From the NCBI RefSeq assembly GCF_000384315.1, contig NZ_ARVW01000001.1, positions 2,365,746-2,429,745 on the forward strand: a DNA stretch of 64,000 nt, in the 5' to 3' direction. Below the pieces are notes generated by a model, which made no database searches, was not told the DNA's origin, and saw only the letters and a program-made list of their open reading frames with translations. This stretch comes from Amycolatopsis nigrescens CSC17Ta-90. GTDB taxonomy: Bacteria > Actinomycetota > Actinomycetes > Mycobacteriales > Pseudonocardiaceae. The translations under genes and the position numbers were made by a program. Shown piece after piece: positions 48,467-56,860 of this stretch (positions are counted from its first letter, which is position 1; the number at the start of each line of letters is the position of its first letter).

Positions 48467-49369
48467 TTACATGGCGCGGTAGTCGCGGACGGCGTAGCGG
48501 GGGCCGAAGCGGGGACGGGAGTAGCCGGCGGCTTCGAGGTAGCGGACCACCCGCTGGCGCTGCGGCGCGTAGGGCGCCAGCACCTCCTGCAGGCCGGCGT
48601 CGTCCAGCGGCTCGCCGACCAGGGCGTGCCCGACGATGGCCGGGATGTGGAAGTCGCCGAAGCTGACCGCGTCCGGGTCGCCCCAGGCGCGCTGCGCCAC
48701 CTCGGCCGCGGTCCACACGCCGATCCCGGGCACCTTCCGCAGCAGCGCACGCCCCTCGGCGCCGCCAAGCTCGACGGCCCGTTCCAGCCGGTGCGCCACC
48801 TGCGCGGCGAAGACCAGCGCCTTCCGGCGGCTGAGATCAACCCCGGCGCGATGCCACTTCCAGTCCACAATGGACATAATGGCGCGCGGGGACGGCGGCA
48901 CCCGCAGCCCGGCCGGCACCGGGCCCGGCGCCGGCTCGCCGTACCACCGGCACAGCTCACGCCAGGACCGCCTGGCCTCGATCCCGGTCACCTTCTGCTC
49001 CAGCACCGCAGGCATCAGCGCGTCCCAGACCCGGCCGCTGGCCCCGATCCGCAGCCCCGGCATGCCCCGCCGGGCGGCCGCGACCGCGTCGTGGTGCGAG
49101 ATGAAGCCGCCGTCGTCGTCCTCAGCGCCGAGCAGTGCGGGCAGCCCGTCCAGCATCCGCTGCGCACCCGGTCCCCACGCCTGCGCCTCGACCTCGGCAA
49201 CGGTACCGCCGACGCCCCGGACGGCGAGCGTGCCAGGCCCGTCCGCGGTGTTGCCGGCCAGCCACGCCACCCCGCGATCGTCCTGCTTCAGGCACGGGTC
49301 GCCCCGGCCGCGCTGGTGCGGCGCCAGCACCGCGGCGAGGTCGAGTGGATACGGCGGGCGCCAGAACAT
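48467..49369 (-). CDS. HhH-GPD DNA glycosylase-like protein (AlkA type)
   Basis: 300 residues. The C-terminal half has the helix-hairpin-helix LLRKVPGIGVWTAAEVAQRA followed by the catalytic-region aspartate in DAVSFGDFHIP. The N-terminal part is divergent from classical AlkA. It may remove alkylated bases. The ATG at 49369 shares one base with the manB stop (TGATG), so translation is coupled. Confidence 0.8.
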   Translation of the reverse strand: MFWRPPYPLDLAAVLAPHQRGRGDPCLKQDDRGVAWLAGNTADGPGTLAVRGVGGTVAEVEAQAWGPGAQRMLDGLPALLGAEDDDGGFISHHDAVAAARRGMPGLRIGASGRVWDALMPAVLEQKVTGIEARRSWRELCRWYGEPAPGPVPAGLRVPPSPRAIMSIVDWKWHRAGVDLSRRKALVFAAQVAHRLERAVELGGAEGRALLRKVPGIGVWTAAEVAQRAWGDPDAVSFGDFHIPAIVGHALVGEPLDDAGLQEVLAPYAPQRQRVVRYLEAAGYSRPRFGPRYAVRDYRAM

Positions 49370-50448
49370 CAAGCGTCGCTGGAGAACCGGATCGAACCGT
49401 CCGGCAGCTCGGCCCCCGGCCAGACCCTGGCCCCGTCGGTCAGTTCGCAGCCCGCGCCGACCTTGGCGCCGTCCCCGAGCACCACCCCGCGCAGCACCGC
49501 GCCCGCGCCTACCTCAGCACCGGCGCCGAGCACCGAGCGCTCGACCACCGCGTCCTCGCCGACGGTGGCGCCGTCGAACAGCACCGAGCCCGCCACCTCG
49601 GCCCGCGGCCCGACCGTGCAGCCCTTACCCAGGGTGGCACCGCCGGTCACCGAAGCCCCGGCGCCGCACAGCGCCCCGCCCAGCACCAGCGAGTCGCCCA
49701 CCTCGCCGGGCAGCGCGGAGGTCGGTGCCAGCCCGCGCACCAGGTCCGCGGACCCGCGCACGAACGCCTCCGGGGTGCCGACGTCCAGCCAGTACGAGTC
49801 GTCCACGAAACCGTGGATGTGCGCCCCGGCGGCCAGCAGCCCGGGGAAGGTCTCCCGCTCCACCGAAACCGGTCGTCCGGCCGGAATGGACTCGATCACC
49901 GAGCGGCGGAACACGTAACAACCGGCGTTGATCTGGTCGGTGGGCGGGTTCGGCGTCTTCTCCAGGAACTCCAGCACCCGCCCGGTTTCGTCGGTGGGCA
50001 CCGAGCCGAACCGGCTGGGATCGGCCACCCGCTGCAGGTGCAGGGTGACGTCCGCCGCCGCGTCCCGATGGGTCTGGACCAGTGCGCCGAGGTCGGCGCC
50101 GGAGAGGATGTCGCCGTTGAAGATCAGCGCGTGTTCCGCGCGCAGCCTGCCCGCCACGTTGCGGATCGCACCCGCGGTGTCCAGCGGGACGTCCTCCACC
50201 ACGTATTCCAGCTCGAGGTCCAGCTTCGAACCGTCGCCGAAGTACTCCTCGAACACCTCGGCCCGGTACGAGGTGCCGAGCACCACGTGCCGGATCCCGG
50301 CGTCGCGGATCCGGGACAGCAGATGACTGAGGAACGGCACGCCGGCAGTCGGCAGCATGGGCTTCGGCGCGGACAGCGTCAGCGGGCGCAGCCGGGTGCC
50401 CTTACCGCCGACGAGTACCACCGCGTCGACGCCGAGATCGGACGCCAT
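49369..50448 (-). CDS. manB: Mannose-1-phosphate guanylyltransferase-type sugar nucleotidyltransferase
   Basis: 359 residues, as in Rv3264c. Nucleotidyl motif VVLVGGKGTRLRPLTLSAPK and PMLPTAG, metal-binding NGDILSG, sugar-binding FLEKTP, then a C-terminal left-handed beta-helix (SLVLGGALCGAGASVTGGAT, VLGAGAEVGAGAVLRGVVLG). It should make GDP-mannose (or a related NDP-sugar) for envelope glycans. ATG at 50448 with AAGGA 8 bases upstream. Confidence 0.88.
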   Translation of the reverse strand: MASDLGVDAVVLVGGKGTRLRPLTLSAPKPMLPTAGVPFLSHLLSRIRDAGIRHVVLGTSYRAEVFEEYFGDGSKLDLELEYVVEDVPLDTAGAIRNVAGRLRAEHALIFNGDILSGADLGALVQTHRDAAADVTLHLQRVADPSRFGSVPTDETGRVLEFLEKTPNPPTDQINAGCYVFRRSVIESIPAGRPVSVERETFPGLLAAGAHIHGFVDDSYWLDVGTPEAFVRGSADLVRGLAPTSALPGEVGDSLVLGGALCGAGASVTGGATLGKGCTVGPRAEVAGSVLFDGATVGEDAVVERSVLGAGAEVGAGAVLRGVVLGDGAKVGAGCELTDGARVWPGAELPDGSIRFSSDA

Positions 50449-50599
50449 GCCAAGATCCTTCCATCCGGCCGGTGAGACCCACCGGTGAGCGACAAACCGT
50501 GTGAAACACTGACGGCAACGGCCCTGAGGGCCTACCCTAGACAGCACAGAGGGTGCCCTCGTCCAAGAGGGCCTCGGGTCGAGTCGGGAGGCCTAGGGG

Positions 50600-51019
50600 A
50601 TGGACCCCCGCGATCGGGCGGACGCTCTGCTTTCTCGGGCACGGGCGCGCGGTGCTTTCGTGGTCACTCCGGATAACGCGACCTCGCCGATGGACGCGTC
50701 CAACACGCAGCAGATCGCCAGAGCCGTGGTCGCCGAGATCGACCGCAGCCAGGACCCGGACACCACCGCGCAGCTGCCGGCCAAGCTGATCGAGGAGAAC
50801 GACGATCACCACCTGGCGTCGTCGCAGCCGACCAACCGGCTCGAGCAGCCCGGCGCCGAATCTTCGGGGAACCCGGTGACCAAGCCGCTGCCGGTGCAGC
50901 CGCCCCGGCCGGTGCCCGCCGCCGAGGTCCGTGAAGAGCGGATCGACGGGCTGATCCCGACCACCAAGCAGACCAGCTCCGGCCGCTCCAACCTTTCCCG
51001 CCGCCTGGACGGCATCTAG
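50600..51019 (+). CDS. Conserved actinobacterial hypothetical, hydrophilic
   Basis: 139 residues, no recognised domain. N-terminal helix MDPRDRADALLSRARARGAF, then a polar disordered region with PLPVQPPRPVPAAEVREERI, ending in a basic KQTSSGRSNLSRRLDGI. No membrane segment. ATG at 50600 with GGGAGG 7 bases upstream. Divergent from manB across a 151-bp gap that presumably holds both promoters. Confidence 0.7.
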   Translation: MDPRDRADALLSRARARGAFVVTPDNATSPMDASNTQQIARAVVAEIDRSQDPDTTAQLPAKLIEENDDHHLASSQPTNRLEQPGAESSGNPVTKPLPVQPPRPVPAAEVREERIDGLIPTTKQTSSGRSNLSRRLDGI

Positions 51020-51026
51020 CCCAAGT

Positions 51027-51077
51027 CCCTTAAGGCCACCATAGGGGCGTCCAACGCCCTCATGGTGGTCTTAAGGG
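51027..51077. terminator. Hairpin between convergent hypothetical and wbbL genes
   Basis: CCCTTAAGGCCACCAT (51027-51042) pairs with ATGGTGGTCTTAAGGG (51062-51077) apart from one G-T pair. The spacer holds a small inner GGCG/CGCC stem. It shares the AAGGCCACC core with the hairpin at 7732-7786. Confidence 0.72.
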
Positions 51078-51081
51078 CGCG

Positions 51082-51948
51082 CTACTTGCGGCGGGTTTCG
51101 AGTTTGAGGCGCAGGGCGAGGCCGAGTTTGACGGCGGCCAGCACCGGCTTCCACAGCGGGCCCTGGTGCCGGTCGGCCAGGTAGCGGTAGGCGCTGGCGT
51201 GGTGCGCGGCGAGCATCTTCGCCGGTGCGCGTGCGGTGGAGTGCCCGCCGATGTGCATCACCGCGGCCGAGGGCGCGTACACGTTCTGCCAGCCGGCGCG
51301 GCCGATCCGGTCGCCGAGGTCCACGTCCTCGAAGTACATGAAGTACCGGGTGTCGAAGCCGTCCACCGAGTCCCACGCCTCGCGGCGCAGCAGCTGGACC
51401 GAGCCGGAGAGCCAGCCGGACACCCGCTCGACCGGGGTGGCCCGCTCCTGCCGGTACTCGCGGGTCCACGGGTTGCCCGGCCAGACCTTGCCGAACGCCG
51501 CGTGCCCGATCCCACGGCCGAGTGACGGCAGCAGCCGGGCGGACGGGTACACCGTGCCGTCGGGCTCCTTGATCAGCGGGCCGAACGCGCCGCCCCGTGG
51601 CCACCGCCCCGCGACCTCGAGCAGGGCGTCCAGCGAGCCGGGCTCCCATTCCAGGTCGGCGTTGGCGATCACGATCCAGCCGTACTCGTCGCCGAGCTCG
51701 GCGACGCCGCGGTTGGCGCCGCCGCCGTAACCCAGGTTCTCGCCGATCGAGAGCAGGTGCACGTTCTCCCGACGCTCAGCGGCCTTCTCCGGGACGCCGT
51801 CGGCGGAGGCGTTGTCCGCGAGCACCACCCGCACCTCGCGCGTGGTCGCCTTCTCGAGCGAGTCGAGAAAACCCTCCAGGGTCTCACCGGGGAAATAGGT
51901 CACGACGACAATGCCGATCTTGTCGCCGTAGTGTGCTGGCTCCGTCAC
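51082..51948 (-). CDS. wbbL: Rhamnosyltransferase WbbL (GT2)
   Basis: 288 residues. GT-A motifs: VVVTYFPGETLEGFLDSLEK, NADLEWEPGSLDALLEVAG and FMYFEDVDLGDRIGRAGW. In mycobacteria WbbL adds rhamnose from dTDP-rhamnose to decaprenyl-P-P-GlcNAc, making the linker that attaches arabinogalactan to peptidoglycan. manB before and rmlDB/LCP after are the usual neighbours. GTG at 51948, leaderless-type upstream sequence (CACAAT). Confidence 0.9.
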   Translation of the reverse strand: MTEPAHYGDKIGIVVVTYFPGETLEGFLDSLEKATTREVRVVLADNASADGVPEKAAERRENVHLLSIGENLGYGGGANRGVAELGDEYGWIVIANADLEWEPGSLDALLEVAGRWPRGGAFGPLIKEPDGTVYPSARLLPSLGRGIGHAAFGKVWPGNPWTREYRQERATPVERVSGWLSGSVQLLRREAWDSVDGFDTRYFMYFEDVDLGDRIGRAGWQNVYAPSAAVMHIGGHSTARAPAKMLAAHHASAYRYLADRHQGPLWKPVLAAVKLGLALRLKLETRRK

Positions 51949-51986
51949 GACAAGACATTGTGCCCTGGCTACCGAGCGCTACTCGC

Positions 51987-53351
51987 TCAGGGCGCGGCCG
52001 GCCCCACGTCCGCCTTGGTCAGCGGCTTCCTGGCGACGGTGCCGCCGAACTCGTCCGCGCCCACGTCGAGCTTGCCCGTCCTGGGGTGCGGGTCGAAGTC
52101 CGCGGTCAGGTACGGGTAGCTGCCGGCCGCCGTGTCGACGGCCGGGCTGCCCGCGGCCAGGCGTGACAGTCCGGCCGAATCCGTCACCAGCTTCGGGTCC
52201 ACCGCCCGGTGCCCGTCGGCTGGCATCCCGGCCTCGGCGCCCCAGGCGATGTTGCCCTCGTACCGCACCGTCGCCCCGCCGACCATGTCCACCAGCTTGC
52301 CGGAGCGGCCGACGAGGATGTTGTTCGCCAGCACGCAGTCCTTTGGCTTGAACTCGCCGCCGTCGCTGTCGATCACCGCGCTGGTGCCGAGCACCGTGTT
52401 GAACGCGACGGTGACCCGGTCCGGCCGGTCGTGCTCCTTGCTGTCCGGGCCGCTGTCCGCCTCGCTGCCGGAACCGAAGACGATCCCCCGGCCCGCGGTC
52501 GCGGCCACGTAGTTGTTGATGATCCGGTGGTCGTTGCCGTGGAAGCGGATCCCGGACGCGCCGTAGAGCAGGTTGCCCTCGACCGTGGTCCGGTTTCCGT
52601 GCCGCAGCACAATGAATCCGCGGCTGTCGCGAATCGTGTTGTACCGCACCACGTTGTCCGAAGCCTTCACCGAAATCGCTTCCGAGTCGCCGTCGGCCTT
52701 CTCGAAGAGATTGTGCTCCACCACCGCCTTCGCCGAATAGGACTGCTTGTGGCTGTAGCCGAGCCGGATCGACTCGCCGCCGTTGGCGCCGCCGAAGGTG
52801 TGGTTGTAGAAGTAGTTGTGGTGGATCCAGGACCGCTTGGCCACGTCCTCGTCCGGCCCGGAGATCTGCAGGAAAACGCCGGCGCTGCCGCGGTTCTGGA
52901 ATGTGTTGTGGTCGATCTGCACGTCATTTCCGTTGACCGTGAGCCAGTTGCCGTCGCCGCTGAGCTGCACGGTGTTCCGGGTGATCTGGAGGTGGTGCGC
53001 GCTGGCCGGCACCGAAAGCGAGCCGCCGTGCCGGAGACCGAACCCGGCGAGCACCACGTCATGCACTCCGCCGGAAAAGGCGAACCCGGTGGAACCGCGG
53101 ATCTCGGCCTTGCCCACGTTCGCCGCGGTCACCGTGATCGGCGCCGAAGTGGTGCCGGACCGGCGGATCGTGATCGCCCCACTCGCCTGGTAGCTGCCGT
53201 CCGCGAGCTCGATCCGGTCACCGGCCTTGGCCGCGTCCAGCGCGGCCTGCAGCTCGGGCAGGCTGTCCACCCTGGTGACGGCCGCCGCGGCCGGTCCGTG
53301 CACCAGCACCCCGCCCAGCACAAGCGAGCAAACCAGCAGGATTCGCCTCAT
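51987..53351 (-). CDS. Secreted PL6-like polysaccharide lyase (chondroitinase B/alginate lyase family)
   Basis: 454 residues. Signal peptide about 1-23 (RRILLVCSLVLGGVLVHGP). A right-handed parallel beta-helix follows, with repeated VxxNxF/xIRxS turns. Family-6 catalytic landmarks are visible: Lys in DSEAISVKASDNVVRYN and Arg in SRGFIVLRHGNRTTVEG. These enzymes cleave acidic polysaccharides by beta-elimination. It sits among glycosyltransferase genes, so it may trim or recycle the glycan they make. ATG at 53351 with GGGGAG 8 bases upstream. Confidence 0.83.
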   Translation of the reverse strand: MRRILLVCSLVLGGVLVHGPAAAAVTRVDSLPELQAALDAAKAGDRIELADGSYQASGAITIRRSGTTSAPITVTAANVGKAEIRGSTGFAFSGGVHDVVLAGFGLRHGGSLSVPASAHHLQITRNTVQLSGDGNWLTVNGNDVQIDHNTFQNRGSAGVFLQISGPDEDVAKRSWIHHNYFYNHTFGGANGGESIRLGYSHKQSYSAKAVVEHNLFEKADGDSEAISVKASDNVVRYNTIRDSRGFIVLRHGNRTTVEGNLLYGASGIRFHGNDHRIINNYVAATAGRGIVFGSGSEADSGPDSKEHDRPDRVTVAFNTVLGTSAVIDSDGGEFKPKDCVLANNILVGRSGKLVDMVGGATVRYEGNIAWGAEAGMPADGHRAVDPKLVTDSAGLSRLAAGSPAVDTAAGSYPYLTADFDPHPRTGKLDVGADEFGGTVARKPLTKADVGPAAP

Positions 53352-53407
53352 CGCCAAACTCCCCACGGGTCGCTGGCGGCGGCACCCCACAACCTACCCG
53401 CTCAAGG

Positions 53408-53451
53408 TCGTGAGTGAAAAGTGTTGTTGGGGCAACACTTTTCACTCACGA
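53408..53451. repeat. Family-A palindrome, 19-bp perfect stem
   Basis: The arm at 53408-53426 (TCGTGAGTGAAAAGTGTTG) pairs exactly with 53433-53451. It supplies the TCG TGA end of the glycosyltransferase gene at 53446 and lies upstream of the lyase gene on the same strand, the one family-A copy not between convergent genes. Confidence 0.83.
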
Positions 53452-54597
53452 GCGGCGGGCGCGGTGCCGGGTGAGGGCGAGGCCGTAGGCGGTGCGGTGC
53501 CGCTCGGCGCTGGTGGACCAGGAGAACTCCTTCGCCCGGCGTTGCGCGGCCGCGGCCAGCGCGGACCGCCGGGCCGGGTCGTCGAGCAGCTCGCCCAGCG
53601 CGGCGGCCACGTCACCGGCGCCCACTCCGCAGTAGGCGACCGCGTCCCCGCCCACCTCGGGCAGCGAGAGCCGCCGGGTGGTCAGCACGCAGGCCCCGGC
53701 CGCCATCGCCTCCAGCACCGGCAGCCCGAACCCCTCGCCGAGGCTCGGGTAGGCGACCAGCTCGGCGCCGCCGAGGAAACCGGCCAGGGTGCCGAACGGC
53801 AGGTAGCCGGCCCTGATCACGCGCAGCCGGTGCGGCACCGCGTCCAGCGCCTTCTCCACCTGCGTGTCCCAGCCCGGCTGGCCGGCTAGCACCAGCGCCG
53901 GCGGGTTCGGCCGGTCGGCCACCGCCCTGGCGAAGCCGCGGATCAGCGCGGGCACGTTCTTGCGCGGCTCCAGCGCGCCGAGAAAAGCCACGTATGGGGT
54001 GCTGCCGAGGCCGACCGCGTCCCGCGCGGCCCGCACCTCCTGCGGGGTCGGCGGGTGGAACCGGTCCACGTCCACCCCGTGCTCGATGATCTCCACCCCG
54101 GCGTTGCGCACCCGGACGACCTTGGCCAGCTCGTTCGCGGTCGCCACGCTGGGCACCACGCACAGCGACGCCCGCCGCAGCGCGGTGACCGTCCAGGCGC
54201 GGAAGAACCGGGCCTTCACCGACGAGTGCAGCACGGCGTCGGTGAAGAAGGTCGCGTCGTGCAGGGTGACCACCGAAGCGGCCGGGCTGGCCAGCGGCAT
54301 CGTGTAGTGCGGCGAGTGCACCACGTCCACCCCGAGCCGTCGCGCCATCATCGGCAGCGTGGTCTGCTCCCAGGTCAGCCTGGCGGTCCTGGTGGCGGTG
54401 GACTGCACGGTCGGCACCACCCGCGAACGCGGCGCGAGCTGGTCGTAGAGCCGGGCGTCCCGTGGCTGGCAGACCACCGCGATCCGCGCGCCGTCCGCGT
54501 CCAGCGCGGCGACCAGCGAGTCCACGTAGCGCCCGACCCCACCACGATCCGCCGGCACGGCGGTCGCGTCGATCAGCACGCTGGGTTCGGATCCCAC
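53446..54597 (-). CDS. GT4 glycosyltransferase (GT-B fold)
   Basis: 383 residues. GVGRYVDSLVAALDADG near the N-terminus, LGALEPRKNVPALIRGFARA in the hinge, and the donor-binding E-x7-E motif SLGEGFGLPVLEAMAAGACV. A retaining transferase using a nucleotide sugar, probably on an envelope polysaccharide. GTG at 54597 with TACGCT 6 bases upstream; the 213-bp gap to the next gene contains no further gene that I can see. Confidence 0.87.
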   Translation of the reverse strand: MGSEPSVLIDATAVPADRGGVGRYVDSLVAALDADGARIAVVCQPRDARLYDQLAPRSRVVPTVQSTATRTARLTWEQTTLPMMARRLGVDVVHSPHYTMPLASPAASVVTLHDATFFTDAVLHSSVKARFFRAWTVTALRRASLCVVPSVATANELAKVVRVRNAGVEIIEHGVDVDRFHPPTPQEVRAARDAVGLGSTPYVAFLGALEPRKNVPALIRGFARAVADRPNPPALVLAGQPGWDTQVEKALDAVPHRLRVIRAGYLPFGTLAGFLGGAELVAYPSLGEGFGLPVLEAMAAGACVLTTRRLSLPEVGGDAVAYCGVGAGDVAAALGELLDDPARRSALAAAAQRRAKEFSWSTSAERHRTAYGLALTRHRARRS

Positions 54598-54810
54598 GCG
54601 AGCAGCGTACGACCGTTCGGAGCAGAGTTGGTCAGGAATCAACAAACTCAGCTCCCTCAGGACGCGCGATCGACGAACGCGTCTACGGGTCGAGACTTTC
54701 CGAGGCAATCCCGGCCCGTGCAGGTCAGCGACCCGCAGCCGCGTTCACGATGCCTTCGGCCGGGCGCGTCGCACAACTTACCCGAGGCGGTATCCAGACT
54801 TCGACAGTTC

Positions 54811-55890
54811 TCAGTCAGATTTCACCTCCGGCTGATGAATGCGCCACACCGCCGCAGCGGACCTTGCCCAAGAGAACTCCGCGGCCCGTGCCAGACCGGC
54901 TTCGACCAGCTCGGCCGAGCGCGCCGGCGAGCCGATGACCTCGGACAACGCCGTGGCCAGCGCCACCGGGTCCCGCCGGGGGACCATGATCCCCGCTCCC
55001 CCGGCGACCTCGGCCAGCGCTGGGGCGTCCGAATGCACCACCGGCACCCCGGCCGCCATCGCCTCCAGCACCGGCAGCCCGAACCCCTCGGCCAGGCTGG
55101 GCGCGGCCAGCACGCTCGCCCCGTGCAGGGTGGCGGCCAGTTCCCCGTCGGTCAGCCGGCCGAGCAAGCGGACGTCGGCACCGTGCGCGCGAGCCAGCGC
55201 GAGCGGGTCCAGACCACCCCAGCCCGGCTGCCCGGCGAGCAGCAGCGGGACACCGTCCAGCCGTCCGACGGCCTCGATCAGCACGTCGATGCCCTTGCGC
55301 GGCTCGATCGTGCCGACCGCCAGTACGTACCTTTCCGGCAGCTCCATCGCCGGTACGGGTGCCGTGAACACCTCCGCGACCCCGTGCCCGGCCACCCGCA
55401 CGGGCGCCGAAGCGCGCACGTACCCGGCTAGCTCGTCGGCGACGGCCCTGGTCGGCACCAGCAACCCGTCCGCGCACCGGGCGGCGCGGGTGATCATCGC
55501 CCGATGCCAGCTGACCCCGCGCGGGGTCAGCGTCTCCGGGTGGGTCCAGGGCACGGTGTCGTGCACGGTCACCGACAGCGTGCGGCCGCGCGGGGCCTTC
55601 GGCGGCGCGAGCGGGGTTGGCGCGTGCACCGCGTCGCCGCCGGGCCACAGCGGCACCCCGGCCTGCCAGGCCAGCGTCAGCGCCCGCCTCGGCAGCGGCA
55701 GCACCCTCGGCCCGGCGACCCCCTCGATCCGGGCCGCGGCCAGGTCACCGTGCCGGGCGACCGCGCTGGTCACGGTCCAGCCGTGCGGGGCGGTGGCGGC
55801 CAGCGCGCGCAGCAGTTCGGCGGTGTAGCGGCCCGTACCACCGGGCACGGGGGCGAGCAGCTGCTCGGCGATGACCACCAGTTCCGGCAC
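54811..55890 (-). CDS. GT4 glycosyltransferase (GT-B fold)
   Basis: 359 residues from GTG 55890. GGTGRYTAELLRALAATAPH, VGTIEPRKGIDVLIEAVGRL and SLAEGFGLPVLEAMAAGVPV mark a retaining family-4 enzyme paralogous to its neighbours at 53446 and 59370. The start is shared with a symmetric promoter; GTG 55896 (two codons earlier) is possible. It faces the plus-strand transferases, leaving 18 bases between the divergent start codons. Confidence 0.86.
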   Translation of the reverse strand: MPELVVIAEQLLAPVPGGTGRYTAELLRALAATAPHGWTVTSAVARHGDLAAARIEGVAGPRVLPLPRRALTLAWQAGVPLWPGGDAVHAPTPLAPPKAPRGRTLSVTVHDTVPWTHPETLTPRGVSWHRAMITRAARCADGLLVPTRAVADELAGYVRASAPVRVAGHGVAEVFTAPVPAMELPERYVLAVGTIEPRKGIDVLIEAVGRLDGVPLLLAGQPGWGGLDPLALARAHGADVRLLGRLTDGELAATLHGASVLAAPSLAEGFGLPVLEAMAAGVPVVHSDAPALAEVAGGAGIMVPRRDPVALATALSEVIGSPARSAELVEAGLARAAEFSWARSAAAVWRIHQPEVKSD

Positions 55891-55896
55891 GGCCAC

Positions 55897-55902
55897 TATT
55901 GT
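55897..55902. promoter_or_regulatory. Shared -10 for divergent leaderless glycosyltransferase genes
   Basis: TATTGT (plus) / ACAATA (minus) lies exactly 6 bases from the ATG at 55909 on one side and 6 bases from the GTG at 55890 on the other. With only 18 bases between the start codons there is no room for leaders, so both mRNAs should be leaderless and use overlapping -10 sequences (inference). Confidence 0.5.
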
Positions 55903-55908
55903 GCCGTC

Positions 55909-56823
55909 ATGGCCGATACCACCGTGGTCGTGGTCACCTGGCGCGGTGCGGAGCACGTGGCAGCGTGCCTGGACGCGCTCGCCGCCCAAGACCGTCCACA
56001 TCGGACATTGGTGATCGACAACGCTTCCGACGACGGTACCGCCGAACTGCTCGCCGCCCATCCCAGCGCGCCACGGGTGCACCGGCTTCCCCGCAACACC
56101 GGCTATGCCGGCGCGCTGCACGCCGCTTTATCCCTTGTGGACACACCGCTGGTCGCCTGGCTGAACGACGACGCCGCACCGGAACCGGACTGGCTCGGCA
56201 CGCTGGAGGACGCGCTGCGCGCCGCCCCGGGCACGGCTGCGGCCGGCTCCCGGCTGGAGTATCCGGACGGCTCCCCGCAGTCGCTCGGGGTCCGGCTGAC
56301 CGCGGACGGCCACGGCGCCGACGTGCGCGTATCAGGAGAGACCTTCGGCTTCTGCGGCGGCGCCGCCCTGCTGCGCACGGACGCGCTGCGCGCCGCGGGC
56401 GGAGTGCCGGCCGAGTTCTTCTGCTACTACGAGGACACCGACACCGCCTGGCGGCTGCGGCTGGCGGGCTGGTCGGTGCGCACCGTGGAACCGGCCAGGG
56501 TCCGGCACCTGCACGGCGCGAGCACTCGGCCGGGCTCGCGTTCGTTCCACCGGTGGAACGAACGCAACCGGCTGCTGATGCTGCTCCGCTGCGCCCCGGC
56601 CACCGTCGCCAGCACCGAACTGGCCAGGTTCGCGGCACTCACCGCGCTGCTGCCGCTGCGGCGCGGCGTGCCCGGCGCGCCGAACTTCCGGTTCACCCTC
56701 CGGCTGCGCGTGCTGGGCGAGGTGATCGTCCGGCTACCAGCCGCACTCCGCGCCCGGCGGGCCGTCGCCCGGCGCTCCACGCAGGGCCGAGGCGAGGTCT
56801 GGCGCGCCTGGGCAGGCCGTTAG
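55909..56823 (+). CDS. GT2 glycosyltransferase (rhamnosyltransferase-like)
   Basis: 304 residues. VVVVTWRGAEHVAACLDALA, LVIDNASDDGTAELLAAHPS, WLNDDAAPEPDWLGTLEDAL (DDD metal site) and FFCYYEDTDTAWRLRLAG are family-2 motifs of the WbbL/rhamnosyl type. The C-terminal basic region (LRARRAVARRSTQGR) may contact membrane. Starts the plus-strand transferase set that continues at 56861. Confidence 0.88.
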   Translation: MADTTVVVVTWRGAEHVAACLDALAAQDRPHRTLVIDNASDDGTAELLAAHPSAPRVHRLPRNTGYAGALHAALSLVDTPLVAWLNDDAAPEPDWLGTLEDALRAAPGTAAAGSRLEYPDGSPQSLGVRLTADGHGADVRVSGETFGFCGGAALLRTDALRAAGGVPAEFFCYYEDTDTAWRLRLAGWSVRTVEPARVRHLHGASTRPGSRSFHRWNERNRLLMLLRCAPATVASTELARFAALTALLPLRRGVPGAPNFRFTLRLRVLGEVIVRLPAALRARRAVARRSTQGRGEVWRAWAGR

Positions 56824-56860
56824 GCTCTGCCCCCAAACGGCGGAACCGGAAGGAGCGCGC

